64,000 nucleotides of DNA from Bombardia bombarda (taxonomy: Eukaryota > Ascomycota > Sordariomycetes > Sordariales > Lasiosphaeriaceae), in contig JAULSR010000002.1 of assembly GCA_030512295.1 (NCBI GenBank), forward strand, positions 9,548,001 to 9,612,000, written 5' to 3'. The position numbers and the translations under genes were made by a program. Below, piece after piece: positions 45,325 to 56,648 of this stretch (position 1 is its first letter; each line of letters starts with the position of its first letter). A model generated the notes under the pieces. The model saw nothing but the letters and a program-made list of their open reading frames with translations, was not told the origin of the DNA and did not search any database.

Positions 45325-46339
45325 ATGGGACTTGCCCTCTTCAACCATTTCGACACGACGTTTGTCTCCAGTCTCCTCTTTCCTGAGGAGCACCGGTCCC
45401 TCCATCTCCCGAGGAGTTCTCCTCTGGGTTGGGGTGATCGGAAAAGAGCGCACCACTATCATGATGATAGCTCCAGGATAGCAAAGCCGAATGGCCGGCA
45501 TACCTTGGATGCCCGACGACGGCGCCGGTTGTCCAGTCAACTGAGCCAGGTAAGAAGACACTTACACTATCATGCTGCCTACTGCGGCTGTTTAGATGAG
45601 TATGCCCGTACTAACTCTACTTTCCTTCTAACAGTTCTTACAAATAAGCCCAAGCCGACAAAGTCGTCACCACTCTGAGACTTTAGCCAACTTCTCATCG
45701 TCGGTTCATGCATCCGCCAGTCACTGTGTCAGTATCGACAAGCAACAGCAGCATCATCATCTTTTGAGCAACGACTATTATGATCAGCAGCACAACATCA
45801 CTCAGAGACGCACCCGCCGCCGTACTCCCTCCCTCGAGAGACAAGACGCCTTTCGCGACGCCAGCACAACCAAGACCAAGCTCTTGAGGTCAAGGGAAAG
45901 CAGTACCGACCTACATTCCAGATATCACTCCTATTACATCAGTCAACGGCACGTCAACATCGATACATCTGACGATGATGACGACGACCAGAGTTACACC
46001 GACGAGGAGATGATGGACGACTACTCCCAGCCGGACTTCCTTGCTGTCTCTCAGTCGGAGCCGTTCTACAGCCACTACGACTACATGTACTCCTATTTGG
46101 AGGACACGGTACTCAGCAGCGGTGGAGGCGGTGGGGGCGGTGGGAGTCATGACATCAACAGGGAAGAAGTTGGCAGTGGTGAAGCAGCAGCAGCAGCAAC
46201 AGCAGAAGAAGGCAAGGGGGGTAAATACGAGGACGAAACAGAGACAGACATACGGAAACTCATACGAAATAACGAAAGGCGGCTTCAACAAGACTTGGAC
46301 GGTGGTGTGTCTGTGCTGGGCAGCCTTGACGGCTTGTAG
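45325..46339 (+). CDS. Low-complexity hypothetical protein (309 aa)
   Basis: Two exons, 45325-45549 and 45635-46339, join in frame across an 85-bp intron with a good donor (GTAAGA), branch site (CTAAC) and acceptor (ACAG). The product begins MGLALFNHFDTTFVSSLLFP and is rich in Arg/His/Ser, then Asp and Tyr (a DDDDDDQSY stretch), a Gly8 run and a short Ala/Glu segment. No domain is recognised. The splice fit and the fact that the frame is uninterrupted over 705 bp of exon 2 support a real gene; the biased composition is the caution. Likely intrinsically disordered. Confidence 0.5.
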
Positions 46340-47848
46340 CAGGTCCGCCGACATGAGAGCTTCCCCGCGCGCCCTCGGACTCTCGGCCACATGCAAACTA
46401 TTTGCTTTGGCAATAGTTTGTGCAGCTGCGCGCTGCAGTCTGGACTGGCCTTTTTTTTTCGGCAAATCGCCCAGCACAGCACCGTGCATCACTTGACCAT
46501 GTGGGTCGTGGGGAGGTTCTGGCCGGTTGGCTGATTCACGGACGAGTCTCGGGGAGGCTCAGTGACAGCCAGGAGACGGTGAAGAAGAAACCAGATGGTG
46601 TGCTCGTGACACAGGTATCACTCTGTGGTGCCGTGCTGCTGGAGCTCGCTGGCTTTTTTCTCCAGGATCACCATTGTGCGTGGCATGAGGTCCAGATCCG
46701 GGTTGGGCATCACAGGGTGCCAAGTTTGGATGAGTCCAATGTGTGGAGTCTGTATCGCTATTCGTATGGGAATCGGTCTGTTTGGCTGTCTCTCTCTCTC
46801 TTTGTCTTTCTGTGGTTTGTATACCGACATCGGTGTGTTGGTGTACCCTGTCTGTCTGTCTGTCTGTCTTTCTGTCTATCTGGCTGGCTGGCTGGCTTTG
46901 CGGGTGGGTGTGTAGGTTTACGCGTAGCATCCCTGCATTCTATGGACTTTCAAGCATGCTTTTCTTCTTTTCCTTCTTTTTCTTGCTTTTATTTCTTCTT
47001 TCTTGCTCTTTGCTTTAGTTTTCTTTGGGATATGGTCCGGGCCAAGCGCAGCGTTGTTAACTTTCAGGTTTCGTTTTGTTTCTGATTACTCATGAGTTTG
47101 GTAGATAGTAATTCACAACCGGCTTGAACATTCTTTCGCTTCTCGTGATCCCAACTAAAAATGCCCAAAGACGCATCGATCTACATGTCTCCCACATATC
47201 CTCGTGATAAAGAGTCAGGTCACACTTTTCAGTCACCGGCCCCGTCCAAGACAATGCGGGAGGAATCTGGGGGAGCCCATGCGCGTAAGATTTTGAGTAA
47301 TCGGAAGCTGCTCGGGTGGGCAAATTCAGGGGTTGGCAGGAGAGTTGAGAAGGCTTAACCGGATATATCGCGTCCTGCCTACGATGTCTCGAAACGGTGG
47401 GGAAGGTAATATCGGAAATTAGAGGAACAGTTTGCTGGGTGTGGTTGGGATATATCAGCGGTGCACTGTACATGTGCACATTTTTAATGAGGCATGACGT
47501 TCGGTTTATGTGATCTACATATCCCAACTCATCCCTTGATAAATAATTCTTCAGCAGTGTGCGGTGAAGATTTGACCCGCCCGAGCCGCCTAAGCACCAG
47601 CCATGGGGGTCATTCTTGTCTCAGAGAGCTTGACACGACACCAGACAGCAACCGTGGGGCAGGGGTCGGTCAGACTTACATGCCAGCGGCGGGCACTTTA
47701 CACGTCCCAACCACGCGTTAATGAGCTGAAGAGGCATTTCGGGGACTATGGCGATTTCTATTTCATGCCCTCTGACCCCGAGGTCGACTACACTTTGGTT
47801 GTCGCTCCCTCATCATCCAGCCTTGGCCTCTCTTCATACTGATCCAAC
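46340..47848. other. Intergenic with microsatellites
   Basis: CT and TCTG repeats (listed) and pyrimidine-rich tracts. A 145-codon open stretch on the minus strand (47090-47527) shows no motif and is not called. The end is the protease leader. Confidence 0.45.
46785..46895 (+). repeat. CT and TCTG/GGCT microsatellite cluster
   Basis: (CT)n near 46790-46802, (TGTC/TCTG)n near 46851-46877 and (GGCT)n near 46880-46893 follow one another. Confidence 0.85.
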
Positions 47849-49786
47849 ATGCATTTCCCTGGAGGATCCGTCTTTGCCACATTCATCCTTTTGGCCCACG
47901 CGCCAGCGGTCCTTGGCTGGCCCAAGGGCTCCCGTGCTCGATCTGTGCCAGCACCAAATCGCCAAAGCAACGACAGCCCCTTGAGCCAAATCACACCTCC
48001 CGCCAAGGTCTTCGATCCCCATTCAAATCACATTGTTGACGTTGTTCAACGGACAACCACGACAACAGTCACCGTCACCTTGGTGAAATCATCCGATCTC
48101 AAGAAGCGGCAGTCCGATGAGGTGCGCGAAGATGGCTTCACCGCAGACCCAGCAAAAAGCAGCGACGCAGATATCCCAGAACACGTGGAGCAGCAAGTTG
48201 AACACACTCGCCAGCGTCAGGTGAGACGGGGAAACAAGCCTTCTGCCTTCAACTTCAAGATTCCCGTCGGCGCATCGTCCCGTGCTATGGACGTCGAAGA
48301 GGCGGATGATCAACAACGCAGAAGCCGGCAGAGACGCGGTGCCGATGAAGAATCAACGGACGCCGAGACACAAGTGGAGCAAGCCTTCAGCGTCAAGCAG
48401 ATCGCAAACCCTAGCTATCAAGCCGAGTCTCGCAATGGACTTAAAGCGATGCTGCACGCCTATGCCAAGTTCGGTGTGAACCTGACCCCTGAGCTGAAGA
48501 CAGCCGTGAGAATGAACCCCACCGTGAGGGACTTCCAGAACAAAGTCAAGAGTAAGTCGATCTCCAGCAGCATTCTCGCCTCTGTATTTCTTGCTGGGCT
48601 AGTGGGCCTTGTTATGATTAGTGTCGGTGCTGACATTGAGGGATTGGCAGGACAAAACGCAACAGGCACAACAGTCGTCGTCGCGGGCAGCCCTCCTAAA
48701 GATGGCGACTACGAATACCTCACGCCGGTTTCGATAGGCACGCCACCGCAGCCGATCACTCTTGTTCTTGATACCGGGTCTGCTGATCTGTTAGTACCGC
48801 TCTCTCCCTTTTGTAAAAAAAAAGCCCAAAGCCCTCCCAATCTAAACATCACGCCTACCTACTGACTGACACCGTCCAGCTGGGTCTTCTCCTCCGAAAC
48901 GCAAAAGAGCCAAGTATCCGGCCAAGCACTCTACAATCCGACGCTCTCCACCACCGCCAAAAGAGTCACCACCCAGTCCTGGCAGATAAGTTACGGCGAC
49001 GGCTCCGGCGCCACCGGCAACGTCTACACGGATCGCGTCACCCTGGGCAACATCTCGGTCGCCTCCCAGTCCGTCGAGTCCGCCACCAGCGTCTCGGCCG
49101 CATTCAGCTCCGACCCGTTGAACTCGGGCATCTTGGGCATGGGCATGTCAAGAGGAAACTCGATCAAGCCAAAGCCACCGTCCACCTCTCCAGTCACCCT
49201 CATGGACAACCTCAAGGCCCAGCTAGCGCAGCCACTCTTCACCGCCGATCTGAAGAAGGCGGCGCCGGGGACGTATACCTTTGGGACGATCAACGCCAAG
49301 AGCTACACGGGCAGCATCCAGTACGCGCCCATCAGCAACACGAGCGCGTACTGGCAGTTCACGTCGACAGGGTGGCAGGTAGGCCCCCTAGCTGCTCCGT
49401 TGGTGACTAAGAAGACCTCGCCCTGGACGGCCATTGCCGACACGGGCACTACCCTCCTGTTGGTGCCCACCGAGGTCGCGACCGACTATTGGTCGCAGGT
49501 CAAGGGCAGCGCGTTTGATGCGGGCTGGGCGGCGACCGTGTATCCGTGTACGTCCAAGACGGTGCTGCCAGACTGGAGCTTCTATGTCGGGGTGTACAGG
49601 GGCACGGTGCCGGGGCGCTATATGAACTATGGGCAGATCAACGGGACACATTGCTATGGCGGTCTCCAGGAGGCGGCGGACGTTCCGTTTGCGGTGTTTG
49701 GGGATATAGTGCTCAAGGCTCAGTTTGTGGTGTTTGATGTGGGCAAGCAAAGGGTCGGGTTTGCCAGCAAGACGTTGGCTACCTGA
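47849..49786 (+). CDS. Pepsin-like aspartic protease (A1 family) with long propeptide
   Basis: Three exons (47849-48551, 48651-48789, 48880-49786) give 582 aa. A signal peptide (MHFPGGSVFATFILLAHAPAVLG) is followed by a ~220-residue basic/acidic propeptide with dibasic sites (KKRQ, RQRRG). The mature domain has both catalytic motifs: DTGSADLWVF (Asp near 275, completed across the second splice) and ADTGTTLLLVP. It also has the flap-side YGDGSGATGNVY and a late Cys pair. Family role: acid-pH endopeptidase, secreted or vacuolar. The first intron (48552-48650, 99 bp) is stop-free; if retained it adds 33 residues of strongly hydrophobic type between propeptide and enzyme (see findings). No GPI-type C-terminus is seen. 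Confidence 0.9.
48552..48650 (+). other. Stop-free intron of the aspartic protease gene, hydrophobic if translated
   Basis: GTAAGT donor, GCTGAC branch site, GGCAG acceptor, length a multiple of three. Translated, it gives ILASVFLAGLVGLVMISVG, a transmembrane-like run. Confidence 0.7.
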
Positions 49787-50314
49787 GATGGAGACGGAGT
49801 GTTGCTGCAAGGAAATAAGGTTATTTGTGATCTCATGATTTGACGATTTTTTTTAGTACAAATATCACTTGCTGTTTGCTTTCTTGTAATGTGAATGCAT
49901 CATAAGCATAAAGAGAACAAGCTATGTTAACAGAGTGAAAGAAAAGGGGTTAAACAGAAAGCTAGGAAGCCATCGTGGGGTGTTCTGCATGACAAACTAC
50001 GCCCGATTGAGAAACATGCAGGTGCGACACGACACCCGACTGGTACATACACTCATGCCTTCAGGTCGGGTCGGGCCTGGATCGATGCTTGGTGCGACAT
50101 GGAGGCCGCCAGCTCGGCAGGCACCGTGACACACCAACCCTTGCTGCATGGATGCTGCTGTGTTGTCCCCGCCTACACCCGATTCTCGAGTATCGCATCC
50201 CTCACTCCAGATTAACCCCTCGAAGAGGTCATCGTCCTCCTCCCCCTATCAGCATTGGCTTCCACTTAGAACAGACTTGCTGCATAATTCGACAGACAGT
50301 ACTCCACAGCCAAG
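49787..50314. other. Intergenic, protease 3' flank and metacaspase promoter
   Basis: AT-rich 3' flank, then C-rich sequence up to the metacaspase start. No gene is supported. Confidence 0.45.
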
Positions 50315-51633
50315 ATGGCGCGCAAAAAGGCCCTCATCATCGGCATCAACTACACGGGCTCGGACCATGAGCTCAATGGATGCATCAACGACGCCATGAA
50401 CGTGCGCGACTTCCTCGTCAACGACCGAGGCTTCTCGGCCGACGGCGGCGACATTGTCATCATGACGGATGCGCCCGAGAACGAGGGCACGCCTTTCTAC
50501 CCGACCACGGCCAACATGCTCGCCGCCTTCAAATGGCTGTCTTCTCGGAACCGACCGGGCGATATTGTTTGGCTGTCCTACTCAGGACATGGAGGTATGC
50601 AGCCACACTAAAGACATGCTAGGCCATATGGAGCGCACTGGTGCTGACCTGATGAAATGAAGGCCAAGTCAAAGACGAGGAGGGCGAGCGAGCATCTGGG
50701 TAGGTCAGGTTGTTCAGACGCCGTTTCCTTGGACAGAGGCACGATCGCTGACACTTGGCAGCTTCGACGACACCATCTGCCCCGTGGACTTCGAGGAAAG
50801 CGGCCAGATCACCAGCGACACGGTAAGTCGGCACCATCCCCTCTCTCAGTTGTGCAAGTGTCTCGACAGCCCGCGCTGACACGTCCCGCCTGCACCAGCT
50901 GCACCGCGCCATCGTCTCGCCCATGCACCCCGAAGCGCGCCTCACGATCCTCTTCGACTGTTGTCACTCGGGCTCGGCCTGCGAGCTGCCTTTTGTATTC
51001 CGACCAGACGCCGACGGCAACGTCACCATGATGGACACGGTCAAGAAAGGGGTCGAGCTCGTTAGGGCCGCGCAAGGTCTCCTCGAGGGCGGCTTCACCA
51101 TGGACAAGGCAGCCGACGCAAAGATGCTTCTAGGCGGTGCGACTGACTTCTTCCACAGCTTGCGGTACGGTGGAGGGGAGGAAGGCGGGGCAGACGACGA
51201 AGGGCTGGCCGAGGAAAACTTCGAGGAGGACTGGGAGAACGAGGGTAAGGACGTGTGGATGTTCTCGGGCTGTCGCGATGACCAGACTTCGGCCGACACG
51301 TCCATCGCGGGCGCAGCGACAGGCGCCATGAGTTGGGCGTTCATGAAGACGATGCGGGATGACCCAGGACAGAGCTATCTCAACGTGAGTATCCGCAAGG
51401 AAGTGGAAGGTGGGGGGAGGGAGGGGGGGGGGGGGGGGGCGGGGAGAGAAAGCTAATGCGACGACAGATCCTGCAAAACACGCGCGAGGAGCTCGTCAAC
51501 AAGTATTCCCAGGTGCCGCAATTGAGTTGTGGAGGGCGCTACGATCTGGACCAGCCGCTCAATGTAAGCTGACACTTTGGTCTTGATCGCGATGGCGTGC
51601 AATGTGCATATATGCTGACGATGATAGCTGTGA
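50315..51633 (+). CDS. Type I metacaspase-like caspase-fold protease
   Basis: Six exons (50315-50594, 50663-50699, 50762-50822, 50899-51384, 51468-51563, 51628-51633) give 321 aa. The start MARKKALIIGINYTGSD is the first strand of the caspase fold. The catalytic dyad is His in SYSGHGG (residue 92) and Cys in FDCCHSG (Cys148). The p20-like part is followed by an acidic linker (about 225-245) and a p10-like part (DVWMFSGCRDDQTSAD). There is no N-terminal Pro/Gln-rich prodomain, unlike yeast Mca1. Family activity: cleavage after Arg/Lys, Ca2+-dependent; linked to cell death and proteostasis in fungi. The last exon is only two codons (CTG TGA). Confidence 0.9.
51410..51447 (+). repeat. G-rich tract with a 17-G run inside a metacaspase intron
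   Basis: Between the fourth and fifth exons, G runs of 6, 3, 17 (51423-51439) and 4 lie within ~40 bp, able to form a G-quadruplex in the non-template strand and in the pre-mRNA. Confidence 0.8.
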
Positions 51634-52186
51634 TGGAGTGACCCGCATCAACGTGGGGCGCGGGCGCGTCGCGACAGGAAGGCAAGGGAACAACTGGAGG
51701 GCTTCGGTGTCGAGTTTCGTCGCTGGAAATTACCTAGGGAGAAAAATTGCAGTTCGTGAACAACATTATCCGTTGAGCTATGCTCTTCATTCAAGACATG
51801 ATGCCTAGTAGAAAAGTATGCGTCGCGCAAAAAGAGGCCCTTTTGCAAAAGAGCCCAGAGGGAAACCCGGTTGTGTGTCCAGTTTCCACCTGCAGTCATC
51901 CGCTGCCAAGATGTTCCCACCACCGCCAAGACGCCTGAAGCCGGAACTGCTGCTCCAATGGCACGTGCGCGCAGCCAGTGATCGTAACACAGTGCGCATT
52001 TGGGGCATAAAGCTTGGCTTCGCACAAGTCCCCACATTGCACATTGGCGGCTCGCTTTCATCAATTAAACCTAGCCGCGTCAAACTTGCATGTCACTTCT
52101 CTCAATCAACGAATGAAAGTAAGGATGCGATCACGTCACAACCATACAATAAAAGACCTCTGAACCGACAGCAGTAAGAGGCAATC
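51634..52186. other. Intergenic between metacaspase and MED22
   Basis: No supported gene. Several open stretches are on opposite strands, none with motifs. Confidence 0.45.
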
Positions 52187-52816
52187 ATGGAGCGAGACCA
52201 GGCCGTGTTTGATAATCTCCTAGGTAAGTTTCTTTTTCCGTGAAAGCTCGTCTCAACACGTTCTTAGGCATCCAGATACACAGCACCATAGTCTCAAGTC
52301 TAACCACCTCACCCACATCACAGATCGTGAAAACAAGCTCGTCGCCGATATCCTCTCCGGCTTCCGCGGACTTGTCCTCCATGGCGTCGCAAAAGCAGGC
52401 GACCGCTCCTCCACCGGCCAGGCGGCCTACAATGCCATGGCCGTGGAGATTCTCATGAACGGCATGGTAACTCATCCCATCACCAACGCCATTACCTACG
52501 TCAGATTCTAATGCACCGTGAACAGGTAAAGTCAACAGAAGATCTCCTCTCCCTCACACGCCTCCTCCGCGAGCTCTGGGTCGTTGGCCCGCTCAAGAAG
52601 CTCGGCGAGGGCGACGACGAGGCAAAAACGGCTATCCGCGATGATGCAGATGCAATCTTTGGTCTCCTGCGGAGGCTGCGTGCAGACATGCAGGGGAGGA
52701 TGACGGCCGAGAGCGGAGGGGCGACCTCGTATATCTCGGGGGTGGTGGAGGGCCCCCCAACCCAGGGACAGGGACAGGGGCAACAGAGGGTGCAGGAGGG
52801 TGCTGCGCAAACTTAG
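52187..52816 (+). CDS. MED22: Mediator complex subunit 22 (Med22/Srb6)
   Basis: Three exons (52187-52223, 52324-52466, 52526-52816) give 156 aa through introns GTAAGT...ACAG and GTAACT...ACAG. The middle exon reads FDNLLDRENKLVADILSGF (junction included) and the third KSTEDLLSLTRLLRELWVVGPL, the conserved helix pair of Med22/Srb6 ending in ELW-x-x-GPL. The C-terminal ~45 residues are a Gln/Gly tail, as in other fungal orthologues. Med22 belongs to the Mediator head module, where it pairs with Med11 and links RNA polymerase II with gene-specific regulators in the nucleus. The 12-codon first exon was assigned because it gives the only in-frame ATG before the helix. Confidence 0.85.
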
Positions 52817-53174
52817 GGGCAAGCTCAGGCTCAGGATGCGGTGCGGTCTTGTCTACCTAGACAGATGACGCAGCTTTCAATGTGCGCAACGTATTCCACC
52901 ATGAGATGAACATGGGGGTATCCGTCGTCTGAGCTGTTTGATCTATGTTACGATCAAATTAGCTAAACACAAGTTTCTTGGCCAAAGTCTATGTAGGTAT
53001 TGCTAATCAGTACATCCAATATGTAAGCGCCAAACTCTGATGAAATGAAAAGTCGGAAAATGCCCAAAAAGTGAGAAAGTGACTAGGTCGGTTTCAACCC
53101 AACTCCTCGCCAACCACAGCAATCAATCAGACTTCGCACCCGATCTCCCCAGTCGTAAAAAATGCCCGCCACCT
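52817..53174. other. Convergent 3' flanks (MED22 and acidic hypothetical gene)
   Basis: Nothing recognised. Confidence 0.5.
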
Positions 53175-54476
53175 CTAATCAACCGACCTCATGGGCTCGA
53201 ACCGTCTGGCCTCCCGCATCTCCACACGCATATTTCGAAGATCTGGCGGTACGAAATCGCCGTCGTTTGGGTCATCATTATCAGGAATGTATCCATCACG
53301 GAGAGAAGGGAATGAGTCGTCATCGGCGGGAATGTCCTCGATCGGCAGGTTCGAGTCTTGACCATTGTCGTCGTCGTCGTCGTTAGAATCCGTCTCCCAG
53401 TCATACCCAGCGCGCTTGGTTCCCGTTGCAGTTCTCTTAGTGCCTCGACTGGTTGAGTCCTGCTGAGACAGAGACTTGTCAATGGCCGTGGAGGCGACAG
53501 TGCGGAGAGCAATCGACGGTAGGGTAAAACGAACCATGAGAGAGTCATTCCTATATTCAGCTACGGAGGTGGATGTGTCGTGTCTGCTGGGCTTGCTGGG
53601 CTTGTTGGGTATCGGTTTCGGCGATGTTTGGGCAGGTCCAAAGGAGTTGGTGACTCGAGGGCGCTTTTTAATCGGAAGAGGTAAGTCGTCGTCGTCGGTG
53701 GGTGCATCGTCTTGAGTGGCTTCGTCCTTGTGGGGGATATCGAAGAATGATTTGGGAACGGTGGATCGACGCTTGCGGATCTCGGACTGGTGAAGTGCAC
53801 GCTTCGCCTTCACCTCATCAAGACATGCCTGGGCGACCTTGACACGCTTTCTGAAGGATGGAAGCTCTCCTTTCAGGCTGAGAAGGGTTGGGTACAGTTC
53901 GTCTTGGGGCCCTATGCGTTCGGCCGTCTCGGTGAACCAGGCACGCACGAGTTCGAGCCATTTTTTGGCTTCGGTCGCATCCGCAAGCCAGGCTTCTTCC
54001 ACCACCTTTCCGGAAAGCTGCAACTCAGGATTCTTCCGAACAAGCTTTTCGGAGATGGCGGTTCCAAACGGGATCAGTGATTCCGACGCGTCGGCGGTCG
54101 CATGAGTTGTTGTAGTTGCTGTTGAGCCTAGCTCGGGCGACCCTGCAGAGCTTCTGACCGGTCGGGCGAATCCCATAGCTACCAATTCATCGTGTTCTTT
54201 ATAGTCCGATGCATCTTTGGAGGAGGGCATGTCGAAGTAATGTGGCCGGCGCTTTTCGATTTCGGGGAGCCACTTTCGCACCTCGGATTTATTGTCTTTC
54301 ATCCACGCCACAAGACGCGGTCGAAGCTTTGGGCCGGCGGCATGAAACCCGCCGTAAACCTCGACGAAATCGAGAAACATCTCTTTAGGAATGACGGCCG
54401 CGTAGTTGACATCCTCAGCACCCTTTTTCAATTCGCGTCGAATCTTGTCGACGTGGTAATCGTTGGAAAGGGACAT
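53175..54476 (-). CDS. Hypothetical nuclear-type acidic protein (433 aa)
   Basis: Single exon, complete from ATG at 54476. The first ~80 residues are a compact charged domain (KIRRELKKGAEDVNYAAVIPKEMF, then PRLVAWMKDNKSEVRKWLPEIEKRRPHYF). The middle is helical (about 120-230), with repeated WLxL-type segments. The C-terminal 200 residues are Ser/Asp/Lys-rich with a basic cluster (KKRPR) that could be a nuclear localisation signal, and several Asp runs. No family is recognised. Only about 100 bp separate its start codon from the AT-rich repeat block. Base composition is ordinary for the window, so it is probably a genuine host gene. Confidence 0.7.
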   Translation of the reverse strand: MSLSNDYHVDKIRRELKKGAEDVNYAAVIPKEMFLDFVEVYGGFHAAGPKLRPRLVAWMKDNKSEVRKWLPEIEKRRPHYFDMPSSKDASDYKEHDELVAMGFARPVRSSAGSPELGSTATTTTHATADASESLIPFGTAISEKLVRKNPELQLSGKVVEEAWLADATEAKKWLELVRAWFTETAERIGPQDELYPTLLSLKGELPSFRKRVKVAQACLDEVKAKRALHQSEIRKRRSTVPKSFFDIPHKDEATQDDAPTDDDDLPLPIKKRPRVTNSFGPAQTSPKPIPNKPSKPSRHDTSTSVAEYRNDSLMVRFTLPSIALRTVASTAIDKSLSQQDSTSRGTKRTATGTKRAGYDWETDSNDDDDDNGQDSNLPIEDIPADDDSFPSLRDGYIPDNDDPNDGDFVPPDLRNMRVEMREARRFEPMRSVD

Positions 54477-54810
54477 GTTCGTAGGTACTTATTGAGAGTG
54501 TCAATCGACTGTGGAGTGCGGAGCAGTACGAAGAGACGGCGTGTCGCGTCGCGCGTTATGGCAGCCGCAGCATTTTAAAGTGGTGGTCCGTGGATTGAAA
54601 GTATGCCTAGACTAAGGTAGTACCCGTCAAGCTTATCCAATTAATTCGGCCCAGCCCTAGTCAAGTGTGCCTTGCTTATTGTGGTAGTATAGGTAAAAAA
54701 AGCCTATGGAGCTGGTTATTATAAGGGTGATAATAGGGGTAAAAATAAATGTGGCACAACGTAAGGTTGCTTACTAAACTCGCTTTAACTTAGCGAATTT
54801 AACTACTAGC
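54477..54810. other. Junction between gene-rich DNA and RIP-mutated AT-rich block
   Basis: The composition changes within ~150 bp, from gene-like sequence near 54560 to AT-rich sequence with TA-rich dinucleotides by 54700. Confidence 0.7.
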
Positions 54811-55030
54811 TTATGACGGGCTGAACCTTGGGTGCACTTTATAATATTTATAGTTGCACGCCGGAACTAACTATCCGGGTGCCCAAGCCAGGGTTTTATC
54901 CCTGGGAAGGCTGACTAAGGTGCTGACTAAGATGCTGACTAAGGGGCTGTCACGTGCTAGTGCCTTGGCGCCAAGGCGCTAGTACTCCACGAGCTATTCC
55001 ACGCCTAGGAGCGGGCTAAGCCCGTGACAC
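54811..55030 (-). repeat. 220-bp palindrome-containing repeat, copy A (inverted, least mutated)
   Basis: On the minus strand it matches copies B and C from end to end. Its core (54957-54982) is a near-perfect 26-bp palindrome around CCTTGGCGCCAAGG. Three 12-bp GCTGACTAAG(G/A)T units precede it. Ends TGACGGGCT and AGCCCGTGACAC are short inverted repeats, suggesting a MITE-like element. Confidence 0.8.
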
Positions 55031-56056
55031 GGATTGATATTTCTTTTGTTATATAAAATGCTTTAATAATAAAAGTAATTTTACTTTCTTTTGTTTATAT
55101 AGACATTATGTTGTTATGGAAAAATCGCGTATTAAAATCAAAAGGTTGCGACGCGGTTTAAAAGTGCGCGGGTCGCTTATATACGCGGGTCGCTTATGAA
55201 CCACGTTAATATATTTTTTTTTTTATTAATTATAATTTTTATTTAAAAATAAATATTAAACTTTATAAAAACCCGGACTTTAAACTTATAAAAGTTTAAA
55301 AAAAAAAGTTTTTTTATATTACCGAATTTATTAAACGATTTTACGCGATATAAAATAAAATTATTACTTTTTTAAAATAAATTTAAAATTATTATAAAAT
55401 TAATATTAATATATTAAAAAATAACGCTCCCGAATATAAAGTTAGCTAATTAATTATATTAAACATTAAAAATTTTAATATAAAAAAACTATTAAATAAA
55501 TTTATATTAAAATAAAAAAAACCGTTTAAAGTTTTAAAAATATTATTATATATAATTATTTTAAATTTATTTAATAATATTAAAATTAATAATTCTTTTT
55601 ACGTATAACTTATTAAATTATACCTTAACGATAACATTTTAAAATAAAAACAAATATAAAAAAATATATAAATAAATAACAGAAGAATTATATCCTATAT
55701 TAATAAATAATAAAAATACCGCTAAAAATATAAAAACATCCTTAATTATAATAAAACGGAAAATAAACGTTAATAATACTTTATTAAATAAAAAAATTAT
55801 AATAAATTAACTTAATAACTACGGAACAATTTAAAGTTATAATTTAATAACGATAATAATAAGGCATTTAATATTATATATAAATTCTATAATAAATATC
55901 TAGAATATAACCCCTCGCTTTGGCTTAAAAAGAAAGCGGATTATTAAAAACGATAAACTTAAACAACTAATAAAAAAAAATAGGGTAAACTTTGGAAAAC
56001 GGGATAAACTTCGGGATTATATTAGCAAAGGGACCCATTTTTCCGATAAGGGGTAA
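55031..56056. other. RIP-mutated AT-rich sequence between inverted repeat copies A and B
   Basis: About 1 kb, very AT-rich, with stops in every frame. It lies between copies A and B, which are inverted relative to each other, so it could be the interior of a 1.47-kb element with 220-bp terminal inverted repeats. No conserved coding motif is seen. Confidence 0.55.
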
Positions 56057-56276
56057 TGTCACGGGCCTAGCCCGCTCCTAAGCGTGGAATAGTTCGTAGG
56101 GTACTAGCGCCTTAGCGCCAAAGCACTAGCACGTGACAGCTCCTTAATTAATATCTTAGTTAATACTTTAGTTAGCTTTCTTAAGGATAAAACCTTAGCT
56201 TAGGCACCTGGATAGTTAGTTCCGGCGTATAACTATAATTATTATAAAGTGTACCTAAGGTTTAGCCCGTCATAAC
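56057..56276 (+). repeat. 220-bp palindrome-containing repeat, copy B
   Basis: Same length as copy A, and aligned to its reverse complement it differs almost only by C-to-T and G-to-A changes. The palindrome arms read CTAGCGCCTTAGCG / CCAAAGCACTAG, weakened by the transitions. Confidence 0.8.
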
Positions 56277-56648
56277 TTAGTTTTTTTATTGGGCTATTCG
56301 GGTGCTTTTTTTTTTAAATTATCGTAACGAATTATTATAATATTATTCTTTTTTTATTGAAATAAATACTATAATTATTAAAAAAATGTTTAAAGTTAAT
56401 ATAAAAGGTTTTATCGAAAGTTTTAAAATAATCTTTTATCTAGTTAATAAAATCGGATTAAAAAGCTTTAAATAAAACGTCGTTTTATAATTTTTCGTTA
56501 TTATAAATTTCGAAGTAATTAATTAGGTAAATATTAAGTTTTTTTATTATAGCTTAGTTTTCATTTATTGGGTTAAAATTTTTATTTTCCTAAATTAAAT
56601 TAGTAATATTAATAATATAACTATTCGTATATAAAGTCGCCATTGTAT

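Noticed and set aside
47090..47527. 145-codon minus-strand frame
   Set aside because: No motif, no splice partner, ordinary chance length in this composition.
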